NCBI GenBank assembly: GCA_021769135.1
Contig: JAETTM010000012.1
Location: forward strand, 1-64,000
Reading direction: 5' to 3'
DNA from: Lachnospiraceae bacterium
GTDB lineage: Bacteria; Bacillota; Clostridia; Lachnospirales; Lachnospiraceae
Length of the DNA stretch: 64,000 nucleotides
The position numbers and the translations under genes were made by a program. Positions 35,459-44,117 of the stretch are shown here, in pieces. The first letter of the stretch is position 1, and every line of letters begins with the position of its first letter. Below the pieces are notes generated by a model. The model worked only from the letters and a program-made list of their open reading frames with translations, made no database searches and was not told the origin of the DNA.

Positions 35459-37153
35459 ATGGCAAGAACGGTAAGTATTGGCTGCCAGGATTTTGAAACA
35501 ATTCGTAACAACAATTATTTTTATATAGATAAAACTCAGTTTATCAAAGAATGGTGGGAGCAGGGCGACAGCGTGACCTTAATTACCCGCCCACGGCGTT
35601 TTGGAAAAACATTAGCCATGAGTATGGTCGAAAAATTTTTTTCCATAAATTGCGCAGGGCAGGGCTATCTTTTTGAAGGTCTGTCTTTATGGGAAGATGA
35701 GAAATACCGTCTTCTTCAGGGAACCTATCCCGTCATCGACCTAAGTTTCGCAAATGTAAAGGAAAGTTCATTTTTTAGCAGCAAAAAAAAGATATGCCAA
35801 ATCATCACAAATTTATATAATCAATATGATTTTTTGCCAAACAGCGGAACGCTGAATGATAAAGAAATAAATTTTTTTAATAAGGTATCTGCTGAAATGG
35901 AAGATTATATTGCCACAGATTCTTTAAATGCCCTTTCCGGTTATTTAGCGAAATACTATGGCAAAAAAGTAATTATTCTTTTGGATGAATATGATACTCC
36001 TATGCAAGAAGCCTATGTAAATGGGTATTGGGATGAATTAGTAAACTTCACCAGAAATTTATTTAATGCTACCTTCAAAACAAATCCCCATCTTGAACGT
36101 GCCATTATGACGGGAATTACCAGAATTAGTAAAGAGTCTATATTTTCTGATTTAAATAATCTGGAGGTTGTAACAACAACTTCCAAAAAATATATGGATT
36201 GTTTCGGATTTACGGAACAAGAAGTCTTTACTGCATTAGGAGAATTTGGTTTATCAAAGAAAAAGAAGCTGATTAAGGAATGGTATAATGGTTTTACCTT
36301 TGGAAGCAGAAAGGATATTTATAATCCATGGTCGATTATTAATTATCTGGACAAAAAGCAAGAAGGAGTTTATTGGGCAAATACCAGTTCAAATAGTCTG
36401 GTGAGCAGGCAAATACAAGAAGGGAGCGGTAAAATCAAGGAATCTTTTGAATCCCTTTTAAAGGGGGAATCCATTTGCACCGATATTGATGAACAGATTA
36501 TATATGATTTATTAGACCAAGATGAACAGGCTGTTTGGAGCCTTCTGCTATCCAGTGGCTATCTGACAGTGAAAAGCTTTAAAACATATACAACTAAGTT
36601 CGGTGCATGGAAACAGGAGTATGAATTGAAACTTACCAACTTTGAAGTCAAAATAATGTTTCAAAACATGTTTCGAAAGTGGTTTGGCTGTGCTGACTCT
36701 GATTACAATGATTTTATAAAAGCATTGATGCAGGATGATATTATTGCGATGAATCACTACATGAATAAAGTTGCACTCGCAACATTTAGCTATTTTGACA
36801 CCGGAAAGGGGCCCTTGGGAGAAGAGCCGGAACGTTTCTATCATGGATTTGTTTTAGGCCTAATTGTGGAACTGGCGGATAGATATGTAATTACATCAAA
36901 TCGAGAAAGCGGATTTGGCCGATATGACATAATGCTAGAGCCGAGAAAGCCTGAAAGCAATGCAATTATTATAGAATTTAAAGTGCAGCATTCCCCGGAA
37001 AAAGATTTGGCGGATACTGTGCAAAAAGCGTTGCAGCAGATAGAAGAACGAAACTATCAATCAGTTCTTTTATCCAAAGGAATACCTGCAGAATGCATTC
37101 GAAAATATGGATTCGCATTTTGTGGAAAAAAAGTATTAATTGGGAGTGGTTGA
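35459..37153 (+). CDS. AAA-ATPase-like protein with C-terminal PD-(D/E)XK nuclease fold (copy 3)
   Basis: This 564-residue paralogue of the gene at 9599 shares the MARTV start, the YIDKTQFIKEWWE segment, Walker [10 protein letters not shown] (ending residue 51) and Walker B VIILLDEYDTP near 175. The nuclease-type triad is D490 in GRYDIML and E506/K508 in IIIEFKV. Base composition is clearly more AT-rich than the flanking sugar genes, which suggests later arrival. It is on the plus strand, opposite to everything around it, with its own promoter and terminator. Cellular role unknown. Confidence 0.88.
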   Translation: MARTVSIGCQDFETIRNNNYFYIDKTQFIKEWWEQGDSVTLITRPRRFGKTLAMSMVEKFFSINCAGQGYLFEGLSLWEDEKYRLLQGTYPVIDLSFANVKESSFFSSKKKICQIITNLYNQYDFLPNSGTLNDKEINFFNKVSAEMEDYIATDSLNALSGYLAKYYGKKVIILLDEYDTPMQEAYVNGYWDELVNFTRNLFNATFKTNPHLERAIMTGITRISKESIFSDLNNLEVVTTTSKKYMDCFGFTEQEVFTALGEFGLSKKKKLIKEWYNGFTFGSRKDIYNPWSIINYLDKKQEGVYWANTSSNSLVSRQIQEGSGKIKESFESLLKGESICTDIDEQIIYDLLDQDEQAVWSLLLSSGYLTVKSFKTYTTKFGAWKQEYELKLTNFEVKIMFQNMFRKWFGCADSDYNDFIKALMQDDIIAMNHYMNKVALATFSYFDTGKGPLGEEPERFYHGFVLGLIVELADRYVITSNRESGFGRYDIMLEPRKPESNAIIIEFKVQHSPEKDLADTVQKALQQIEERNYQSVLLSKGIPAECIRKYGFAFCGKKVLIGSG

Positions 37154-37190
37154 GAAACTGATGGAGAAGAATAAATCCGCCAGTTTCTCA
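37151..37190 (+). terminator. 10-bp hairpin terminator after the AAA/nuclease gene
   Basis: TGAGAAACTG (37151-37160, starting with the stop codon) is perfectly complementary to 37181-37190, and TATTTCCTC follows. It separates this gene from the convergent dehydrogenase cluster. Confidence 0.55.
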
Positions 37191-37238
37191 TATTTCCTCA
37201 GCATAACATCTGTAAACTCTGCTCACTTCCCTGAGATA

Positions 37239-38363
37239 TTAATAAGCGTTCCTGTAAATTTCAAGAATTTCGTCCTCCGTCAAAGCAACATAATTGTTAT
37301 TCAGCAAACGCTGTTGTGTCTCTACCACATCTTTTGCGAATAACGGCAATTCCTCTTCCTTTATCCCATGCTCCCTCAATGGAGCCCGTTTCAGCACACC
37401 ATCCATCAGCCGGTACAAACCGTTTAGCCCCTCCTTTGCGGGGATTCCCAGTTCTTCCCCAAGAACTGCCCCAAGGCTCTCCAATTTCCCTTCCGGCCGC
37501 TTCCTTGCATATTTTTTCATCACATCGGCAAACATCAGCTGATTGGCCTGGCCGTGGGGAATATGGTGTACGCTGCCCAACGGATAGGCCATGGCATGCA
37601 CTGCGGCACAGCCAGCGTGGCCGAAGGCGATGCCGGCATAGTTGGATGCCCTTAAGAATTCCTGCGCACAGTCCTTCCATGCCTCTCCCCCGCCTTTTTC
37701 CAATGTTCTTTTCCATCCCCGCAGGATATGGCGAAGCGCTTCTATGGAGAACATTTCGGAAATAGCACAGGCATTAGGGCTTAAATAGCTTTCCACCGCA
37801 TGGACCATAGCATCGATAGAAGATGTGGCGAATACGCCATAAGGCAGGCTCATCAGCATATCCGGTATCAGCACCGCTTCATCCGCAAACATAGCGCCGG
37901 ACACAATTCCCTGCTTTACTCCCTTGGATATCCTGTTAATGATGGAAATATTAGTAACCTCACTCCCCGTTCCGCAAGTGGTTGGCACGATGAGAAGGGG
38001 ATGGGCTTTTACCAGCCCCTCCGCCATCCGGTCATATAAATCGTCCACCCTATCCTCCGGCGCTGCCACCGCCAGCACCTTCGCAATATCAATTACCGTT
38101 CCGCCGCCTACTGCAATAATGCGTCCATATTCCTTCCCCCGCAGTTCATCCAAAATAGCGTCCACCATCTCATCGGTTGGCTCCCCGCCGCCGAATTTTT
38201 CCTGAAATACCGTCTGGCACCCCAGGCCAAGCTCCGCAATCACAGGATGATAAATATATTTGTTTGTTAAAATCAGGTCATCGCTTCCCAGGTCCGCCGC
38301 ATCGGCAAAATCTGCAAATTTACCATACTCCGTTATCGACGGAATTATTTGAAATGCTTTCAT
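37239..38363 (-). CDS. iron-containing alcohol dehydrogenase (4-hydroxybutyrate dehydrogenase-like)
   Basis: This protein of about 374 residues is a group III metal-dependent alcohol dehydrogenase. NAD binding is shown by AVGGGTVIDIAK near residue 90 and TTCGTGSEVTN near 130. The metal ligands lie in SSIDAMVHAVESY and FGHAGCAAVHAMAYPLG...HIPHG. By eye it is closest to clostridial 4-hydroxybutyrate dehydrogenase. The start is uncertain between 38375 and 38363; the latter matches the family N-terminus. It is the last gene of a seven-gene dehydrogenase/transketolase unit. The real substrate is probably a small hydroxy-aldehyde or acid made in this pathway (inference). Confidence 0.83.
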   Translation of the reverse strand: MKAFQIIPSITEYGKFADFADAADLGSDDLILTNKYIYHPVIAELGLGCQTVFQEKFGGGEPTDEMVDAILDELRGKEYGRIIAVGGGTVIDIAKVLAVAAPEDRVDDLYDRMAEGLVKAHPLLIVPTTCGTGSEVTNISIINRISKGVKQGIVSGAMFADEAVLIPDMLMSLPYGVFATSSIDAMVHAVESYLSPNACAISEMFSIEALRHILRGWKRTLEKGGGEAWKDCAQEFLRASNYAGIAFGHAGCAAVHAMAYPLGSVHHIPHGQANQLMFADVMKKYARKRPEGKLESLGAVLGEELGIPAKEGLNGLYRLMDGVLKRAPLREHGIKEEELPLFAKDVVETQQRLLNNNYVALTEDEILEIYRNAY

Positions 38364-38399
38364 ATAAATTATCATATCCTTTCTTTTCTGCCCAAATTA

Positions 38400-39308
38400 T
38401 CAAACCGATAAACGCCGTTTCCGCGCTTCCCGCATCGCCACGGCCACATCTACAATTTCTTCGATTTCCGGAAGCAGCGCCGCCGGCAAGTCGCAATCAA
38501 AATGGAATTTCATCATAGCAATCTGCTGGCAGGCCAGCATGCTTTTCCCATCGATAATCTCCAGGCCCGCATCCCGTGCCCGCCTTAAAAACGGGGTAAG
38601 GGGATAGGATACATCCGCCGCCACCGCGCCCGGGGCGAGGTTTTCCACAAACTCCCATGGCATATATTCTCCCCGGTTCATTTCCATGCTCAATGTGGTG
38701 CATTGAACCGCAATATGGAACCCGGCCGTATTGCCTACTAAAAATTCATCGGTAAGAGGGCCGGTCAGCACTTTTACATCTTCGTACCTGTCCTTTAGTT
38801 TCTGCGCGATTCCTTCCGCTTTTGCTACGGTCCGGTTCGCTATGACAAATTCCCTGATACCACATTCACAAAGGGCAGCCGCAATCAGTCCTGCCACCGC
38901 GCCGGCTCCGAGAATAACTACTTTGCACCCGGCCAGTTTTTCCCCGCATTTTAATTCCAGGGCGATTTTCATGCCTATGCCATCCAGGCCGATGCCAATA
39001 AATTTTCCGTCTCTTATTTTCACCCCGTTGACACATTGGAATGTCCGGCTGACTTCATCGCATTCATCCAAATAAGGAATAATTGCCGTCTTCAAAGGGG
39101 TAGTGAGGTCAAATCCTGCAATCCCCAACGTTTTCGCCGCCTTTATAAACCCCGGCAGCCCCTCTTCATCCACATTTTGTGCTGCACAGACAGCATTTAC
39201 GTTTCCCAGTTCGTATACTTTGTTATGTACAAAAGTTGCCGTTCCCTCTTCCAAATGCGTTCCTATCTGAAACAATAATTTTGTATCCACATCATGTTTT
39301 ACGCTCAT
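38400..39308 (-). CDS. shikimate dehydrogenase-like (AroE family) oxidoreductase, variant active site
   Basis: This 302-residue protein has the AroE two-domain layout with the catalytic Lys K73 in FDLTTPLK, N94 and D109 in GIGLDGIG, and a nucleotide-binding loop VILGAGAVAGLIAAALCECG near 125. The SxS motif that binds the shikimate carboxylate in AroE is replaced by TATF near residue 24, and the PHK signature reads PLK. It therefore probably oxidises or reduces a different polyol or acid. The ATG at 39308 follows GGAG by 6 bases. It is translated 19 bases after the transketolase C-subunit gene, so a biosynthetic aromatic role is unlikely. Confidence 0.8.
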   Translation of the reverse strand: MSVKHDVDTKLLFQIGTHLEEGTATFVHNKVYELGNVNAVCAAQNVDEEGLPGFIKAAKTLGIAGFDLTTPLKTAIIPYLDECDEVSRTFQCVNGVKIRDGKFIGIGLDGIGMKIALELKCGEKLAGCKVVILGAGAVAGLIAAALCECGIREFVIANRTVAKAEGIAQKLKDRYEDVKVLTGPLTDEFLVGNTAGFHIAVQCTTLSMEMNRGEYMPWEFVENLAPGAVAADVSYPLTPFLRRARDAGLEIIDGKSMLACQQIAMMKFHFDCDLPAALLPEIEEIVDVAVAMREARKRRLSV

Positions 39309-39327
39309 ATTCAACTCCGATTCTGAA

Positions 39328-40293
39328 CTATTTTCTTTCCAATACCCGTTCTACTGCGGCAACGATATGTTCCGCCGTCAGGCCGAACCGCTCCCGCAAA
39401 TAGTCCACAGGGCCCACTTCCCCGAATTCATCCTGTACGCCCACATATTCCATCGGAACAGGATATCGGCGCGCCACAGCCTGGGATACCGCAGCGCCAA
39501 GCCCATTGATTATATTGTGGTTTTCCGCCGTAACAATAGCCCCTGTTTCCTCCGCTGCCCGGATAACGGCATCTTCATCCAACGGCTTCCATGTAAACAT
39601 ATCCAGAACCCTCACCGAGACTCCCTTCCGCGCCAGGATATCGGCGGCATCAATTGCTTCTTTTACACAATACCCGCTGGCAATTACAGTGGCATCCTTT
39701 CCGTCGATAATCGGCACGGCCTTCCCGATTTCGAATGTGGAACCTTCCTTATATATTTCCGGGGCGGAGCGTCTCACCAGCCTTAGATAGCACATCCCAT
39801 ATCTCCCGGACACTTGTTTCACCATCTCCCCGAGCATAACATTATCTGTAGGCTCTATGACTGTCATACCCGGAATCAGCCGCATAATCCCCATATCTTC
39901 AAAGGGCATATGGGTTCCGCCATTATAAGCCGCCGTAATGCCGGGGTCGGAGCCGATAACTTTTACATTGGCTTTATTGTATGCGCCTGACAGGAAAATC
40001 TGGTCGCAGGCCCTTCTGGTACAGAACGGGGCAAACGTATGGGCAAAAGGGATTTTCCCCTGTACGGAAAGGCCGCAGGCTACCCCAATCATATTCGCTT
40101 CCTGAATACCGCAGTCAATTGTACGTTCCGGGAATTTTTCCGCGAAAGGCTTCGTTCCCATCGCCGCCATTAAATCCGCATCCAAAACGCATATCCTGTC
40201 ATTTTTCTCCGCCAGCTCTATCAAGGTATCGCAATATACCTTTCTCATTTCTATAGGATTATCATCATGTTTTTCTGATAGTGTAAAATTCAT
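39328..40293 (-). CDS. transketolase, C-terminal subunit
   Basis: This 321-residue protein corresponds to the pyrimidine-binding and C-terminal domains of transketolase. It has the activating Glu in TIDCGIQEANMIGVACGL and HTFAPFCTRRACDQIF, plus the C-terminal VTAENHNIINGLGAAVSQ. The ATG at 40293 is selected because GGAG lies 6 bases upstream. It pairs with the N-terminal subunit gene 23 bases upstream to make a split transketolase, cytoplasmic and ThDP-dependent. In this cluster it probably handles the phosphorylated end-product of the rare-sugar pathway, transferring a two-carbon unit. Split transketolases are known both in pentose metabolism and in apulose-4-phosphate breakdown, so the donor is open. 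Confidence 0.92.
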   Translation of the reverse strand: MNFTLSEKHDDNPIEMRKVYCDTLIELAEKNDRICVLDADLMAAMGTKPFAEKFPERTIDCGIQEANMIGVACGLSVQGKIPFAHTFAPFCTRRACDQIFLSGAYNKANVKVIGSDPGITAAYNGGTHMPFEDMGIMRLIPGMTVIEPTDNVMLGEMVKQVSGRYGMCYLRLVRRSAPEIYKEGSTFEIGKAVPIIDGKDATVIASGYCVKEAIDAADILARKGVSVRVLDMFTWKPLDEDAVIRAAEETGAIVTAENHNIINGLGAAVSQAVARRYPVPMEYVGVQDEFGEVGPVDYLRERFGLTAEHIVAAVERVLERK

Positions 40294-40316
40294 ATTTTTC
40301 TCCATTTCTGCGCTGT

Positions 40317-41177
40317 TTAAGCGTAAGTTCCTTCATATCTGTCCAGTTCCTTCTGCATTTCCGCCAAAGCTTCTTCCTTTTCTTCCGCTGTAAAGCCCCG
40401 GCTGTGGCTGCCCACTTGATTGGCCGATTTGGACCAGCCATATCCTTTCACAGTATCCATAACGATTACCGACGGGCATCCGCGGTTTGCTTTCGCCAGC
40501 GTGATGGCATCGTCAATAGCATCTACATCATGCCCGTTTACCGATTGGGCATACCACCCAAAGGAACGGAATTTCGCCGCGATATCTCCCACATTGCATA
40601 TGGAATCGGTATCCGTGCGCCCATCTATCTGTAATTTATTGTAATCCACAAAAGCAATCAGATGCTCCAGCTTCCGGGATGCCGCATGCATCGCCATTTC
40701 CCATACCTGGCCCTCCTGTATTTCCCCATCCCCTAAAATCAGAAATACATAGTTATCCCTTCCATCTATTTTCATCCCATTGGCAACTCCTGCTGCCAGG
40801 GAAGCTCCCTGTCCAAGGGAGCCGGTTGTCATATCGATGCCGACGGTATGGTTTCTGTCGCAGTGGCTGGGCAAATCCGTATGGGGAATATTCAGAGTAG
40901 CCAGCTGTTCCATGGGAAAATATCCTTTTAAAGCCAGCGAAGCATACACGGCAGGGCCGCTGTGCCCCTTGGAATCCACCAGCCAATCCCTTTCCTCCCA
41001 TTCAGGGTTTGAAGGCTCGATTTTCATCTGCTTATTATACAATACGGACAATAAATCGCAGATAGACAGACAGCCCCCAAGATGCCCCGCCGGCAATCCG
41101 GCAATCATTTTTACCACTTCCATCTGTGCACGTTTTGAAAAAATTTTAATCTCTTTTCTTTCCTTTTCATTCAACAT
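40317..41177 (-). CDS. transketolase, N-terminal subunit
   Basis: This 286-residue protein is the ThDP-pyrophosphate-binding half of transketolase. The GDG...N motif is visible in ILGDGEIQEGQVWEMA followed by AFVDYNKLQIDG. GHLGGCLS and SKGHSGPAVYA hold conserved His residues. The ATG at 41177 follows GAGG by 6 bases. It is encoded just before its C-terminal partner, and 116 bases after the RpiB-like isomerase gene, which fits isomerase and transketolase acting in sequence. The 41178-41293 gap holds no further gene. Confidence 0.92.
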   Translation of the reverse strand: MLNEKERKEIKIFSKRAQMEVVKMIAGLPAGHLGGCLSICDLLSVLYNKQMKIEPSNPEWEERDWLVDSKGHSGPAVYASLALKGYFPMEQLATLNIPHTDLPSHCDRNHTVGIDMTTGSLGQGASLAAGVANGMKIDGRDNYVFLILGDGEIQEGQVWEMAMHAASRKLEHLIAFVDYNKLQIDGRTDTDSICNVGDIAAKFRSFGWYAQSVNGHDVDAIDDAITLAKANRGCPSVIVMDTVKGYGWSKSANQVGSHSRGFTAEEKEEALAEMQKELDRYEGTYA

Positions 41178-41293
41178 AATCATCCTCATTTCTGCGCTGC
41201 GTTTCTCTCTGTCCTAATCATTCCTCTGCCTGCGGATACAGCGCCTGCAAAATTTCCTCTGTTGCAGAGCCAAATATTGTTTTGGTTCATCGC

Positions 41294-41767
41294 TTATGGG
41301 AGTAAAGTTTCCTCCAATTTTTCCACTTCATCCACCAGCCCTTTCAGCACTGCTGCCCTTTTTTCATCCGCACCCTCATGAAAATCTGTGTTCAGGAAAG
41401 TATCCACAATGTCCTTGGCCATCACCGGAGCCACAATGCGCTCCCCCATCGCCAGCATATTGGCGTTATTGATGAACCGTGCGCTGCGGGCCGCCCACTG
41501 GGATTCTACCGGAACGCAATAAATGCCCTTGTGTTTATTGGCCACAATGCTTACCCCGGCTCCTGTTCCGCAAAATACCAGCCCCCGTTCCGCATCTCCC
41601 GACTGCACTGCTTTGGCAACCCGGTCAGAAGCGTACATGAACTTCACTTCCTTATCCGTGGAAAGCGTTCCCCAATCCTTCACCTCATGCCCCTGAGACG
41701 TCAAATGCGCCTTAATCTCTTCCTTCAAATGGAATCCCGCGTTATCCGAACCGATTGCAATTTTCAT
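41294..41767 (-). CDS. RpiB/LacAB-family sugar-phosphate isomerase with altered histidines
   Basis: This 157-residue protein is a typical RpiB-fold isomerase with the base C66 in VFCGTGAGVSI and anion-binding N100. Two positions usually held by His differ: residue 9 is Asn (SDNAG instead of SDHAG) and residue 99 is Ile (FINNAN instead of .HN.AN). His 99 assists ring opening of ribose-5-phosphate in known RpiB enzymes. Its absence suggests a substrate that does not cyclise, such as a tetrose phosphate. Known relatives isomerise D-erythrulose-4-phosphate to erythrose-4-phosphate. The start at 41767 follows GGAG. The family is certain, the tetrose assignment is inference. Confidence 0.85.
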   Translation of the reverse strand: MKIAIGSDNAGFHLKEEIKAHLTSQGHEVKDWGTLSTDKEVKFMYASDRVAKAVQSGDAERGLVFCGTGAGVSIVANKHKGIYCVPVESQWAARSARFINNANMLAMGERIVAPVMAKDIVDTFLNTDFHEGADEKRAAVLKGLVDEVEKLEETLLP

Positions 41768-41800
41768 ATCCTCTTTCTCCTTTTCATCACTTGAATTTCA

Positions 41801-42841
41801 TCACTTGAATTTCACCACGGCCTTAATTACATCCTCTTTATGAAAAGCCGCCTTTTCCAACGCCTCCCCCACTTCTTCAAAATCAAAAATGTGGGATACG
41901 ATTTCCTTTACCGGAATCATCCCCGATGCAATCCTCTGTATCGCCACCGGATATTGATTCCTGTAACGGAATACCGTCTTCACATCCGCTTCCTTTAAAT
42001 AAAGGTTTCGGAAATTAAAAGCTACATCCCCCACAATATTTCCTACCATTACAATAGTGCCGCCCCTGCGTACCAGATATCCTGTTTGCGCCGCCGTCAC
42101 TTTGCTTCCTGCGGTTTCAAAAACATAATCGAATCCTTCGCCGTCCGTAAAGCCGCACATATCCATGAAGTCCACATCTTTCCCCGCATGGAAAACATAG
42201 TCTGCCCCCAAAGCCTTCGCCTTTTCCAGCCGCCTTTCAAACAAGTCCGATACCACTACCGTTCTTGCTCCCGCTGCTTTACAGGCCATCATAGTCACCA
42301 GCCCGATGGCACCGCTTCCTAAAATAAGCGCTGTTTTTCCCGGTTTAAAACGGGCATTTTCCACCGCCTGCAGCCCTACTGCCAGGGGCTCTATCAATGC
42401 CCCGTCCAAAGTGCTCACATTTTCCGGCAGCCGGTAGGTCATAAAGGCCGGATGGTTAATATATTCCCGAAACGCCCCATCGGTGGGAGGCGCTGCCAGG
42501 AATTTTACCTCCCGGCACAGGTTATATCTTCCCTGCCTGCAAAATTCGCACTTCCCGCAGGGCACGCCCGGTTCCAGGGCCACTCTGTCACCGGCCTTAA
42601 GATTTTTCACCTCTTTCCCCACTGCGGTCACTATCCCCGCGCTCTCATGGCCCAAAATAAAAGGATAGGGAACCTTGGTATTTCCAATACATCCATGTTC
42701 GAAGAAATGGACATCCGAGCCGCATACCCCGCAATATTCCAATTTCACCGTTACCTCATCCGCCTGTGGCGCATCCATTTCCATATCCGAAATTTCAATT
42801 TTCTGCATGGCCGTCATATAGGCGGCTTTCATTTTTAACAT
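41801..42841 (-). CDS. zinc-dependent polyol dehydrogenase (sorbitol/xylitol dehydrogenase-like)
   Basis: This 346-residue medium-chain dehydrogenase has the catalytic-zinc motif YCGVCGSDVHFFEHG and GHESAG. All four structural-zinc cysteines are in CGKCEFCRQGRYNLC, and the NAD-binding loop is LGSGAIGLVTMMAC near residue 175. EHGCIGNTKVPYPFILGHE is characteristic of sorbitol/xylitol dehydrogenases. The ATG at 42841 is used because AAGGAG lies 8 bases before it. It oxidises a secondary alcohol of a polyol to a ketose with NAD. It follows another zinc dehydrogenase gene by 48 bases. Confidence 0.9.
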   Translation of the reverse strand: MLKMKAAYMTAMQKIEISDMEMDAPQADEVTVKLEYCGVCGSDVHFFEHGCIGNTKVPYPFILGHESAGIVTAVGKEVKNLKAGDRVALEPGVPCGKCEFCRQGRYNLCREVKFLAAPPTDGAFREYINHPAFMTYRLPENVSTLDGALIEPLAVGLQAVENARFKPGKTALILGSGAIGLVTMMACKAAGARTVVVSDLFERRLEKAKALGADYVFHAGKDVDFMDMCGFTDGEGFDYVFETAGSKVTAAQTGYLVRRGGTIVMVGNIVGDVAFNFRNLYLKEADVKTVFRYRNQYPVAIQRIASGMIPVKEIVSHIFDFEEVGEALEKAAFHKEDVIKAVVKFK

Positions 42842-42889
42842 TTCATCCACTCCTTTTCACAATTTAGGCAGCAAAACTTCCCCTGCCCA

Positions 42890-43942
42890 TTACGGAATCA
42901 ATATCACCTTAATCCCTTCCCTGCTCTCCGCCAACTCAAATCCTTCTTCCCACCTCTCCAGGGGAAATCGCCCTGATATCAAAGGCTTTACATCCACCAT
43001 ACCGCTTTCCAGCAAATGCATGCATTCTATCCAGCTTTCATAGTCATAAGCGAAATGCCCGATTATCTTAATTCCCTTTCTCACAAAATCATCCAATGAC
43101 AGATTTAACGGTTCCGAGTCATATCCGATTTTAATAAATTCGCCTCCCTTTCTTAAAATCTGCAAAGATTCTTCCAGGATATGATTAGCTCCCGCGCAGT
43201 CTATCACCACTTCCGCTCCTTCCCCCTTCGTAATTCCATATATCTTTCCGGGAACATCTTTTTCACCATATATAATTTCTGTAGCGCCATAACTTTGGGC
43301 AATTTCATATTTTCTTTCATTTTGGCTGCGGTTTACTGCAATGACATGTCTGGCTCCCGCCAGCGATGCGATACGCACTGCCAGCAATCCAATAGTTCCC
43401 ATGCCATAAACCACAACGGAATCCCCTGCTTTCAAGTTGCTTTCCTGTATAACTGCTTTGTAGGCATTGGCCAGAGGGTCCATAAAAACAGCCTCTTCAT
43501 ATGTCATCTGTCCGGGAATTCGGAATAGAGTGTTGGGATTAATTGCCAGCAAATCGCCGTTTATTTTTACATACTTTGCAAAACCGCCGTCCATCCCAAA
43601 CCCCAGCCCTTTTCGGTGATTACACATCATATAATTTCCCGTCCCACAATACCGGCATGTTCCGCATAAATAACCGCTGTTATCGGAAACTACTCTTTCC
43701 CCGACCCGGAATCGCGATACTTTCTTTCCGGTTTCGCAAATGATGCCCGCAAATTCATGCCCTATAACCACCGGGGGAATCAGCGCTTTTGAATCGCCTA
43801 TGTTTTTCAGACGCAAATCCGACCCGCATATTCCCGCTGCTTTTACCTCGATGAGTAAATCCTCATCCCCGATTTCCGGCTTCCCTATCTCTTCAAATGC
43901 GAATCCTCCAGGCCCCGCCCTTTTTTTCATTAACGCTTTCAT
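42890..43942 (-). CDS. zinc-dependent alcohol/polyol dehydrogenase
   Basis: This 350-residue medium-chain dehydrogenase has catalytic zinc residues in AAGICGSDLRL and GHEFAG, structural-zinc Cys in CGTCRYCGTGNYMMC, and the Rossmann loop YGMGTIGLLAVRIA near 175. The start at 43942 is chosen because GGAAGGAG lies 4 bases upstream; a longer version would run into the operator. It is the first gene of the right-to-left unit ending at 37239. A perfect GTAAACGTTTAC palindrome in its leader indicates control by the LacI-type protein encoded divergently. Its polyol substrate is unknown. Confidence 0.88.
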   Translation of the reverse strand: MKALMKKRAGPGGFAFEEIGKPEIGDEDLLIEVKAAGICGSDLRLKNIGDSKALIPPVVIGHEFAGIICETGKKVSRFRVGERVVSDNSGYLCGTCRYCGTGNYMMCNHRKGLGFGMDGGFAKYVKINGDLLAINPNTLFRIPGQMTYEEAVFMDPLANAYKAVIQESNLKAGDSVVVYGMGTIGLLAVRIASLAGARHVIAVNRSQNERKYEIAQSYGATEIIYGEKDVPGKIYGITKGEGAEVVIDCAGANHILEESLQILRKGGEFIKIGYDSEPLNLSLDDFVRKGIKIIGHFAYDYESWIECMHLLESGMVDVKPLISGRFPLERWEEGFELAESREGIKVILIP

Positions 43943-43960
43943 ATGTCTCCTTCCCATTTT

Positions 43961-43972
43961 GTAAACGTTTAC
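43961..43972. promoter_or_regulatory. LacI-type operator GTAAACGTTTAC
   Basis: This perfect 12-bp palindrome (14 bp with the flanking T and A) lies 18 bases before the dehydrogenase ATG on the minus strand and 18 bases upstream of the -35 box of the regulator gene. It can control both directions. It also fits the CcpA cre consensus, so catabolite control is an alternative. Confidence 0.75.
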
Positions 43973-43989
43973 ATTTTTGCAGGAAATCC

Positions 43990-44018
43990 TTGACCTTTTC
44001 CCTTTTATCAATCATAAT
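43990..44018 (+). promoter_or_regulatory. promoter of the LacI-family regulator
   Basis: TTGACC (43990-43995) and CATAAT (44013-44018) lie 17 bases apart on the plus strand. The leader before the ATG at 44118 is about 90 bases. Confidence 0.55.
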
Positions 44019-44117
44019 TATCAGTAGCGATTATTGTTCGTATGATTTCTTCCGGCTCTTTATCCGCCTAATCGCTGACTTGTTACATATTGTAGATGAG
44101 AGAAAGGCATGGTATTT

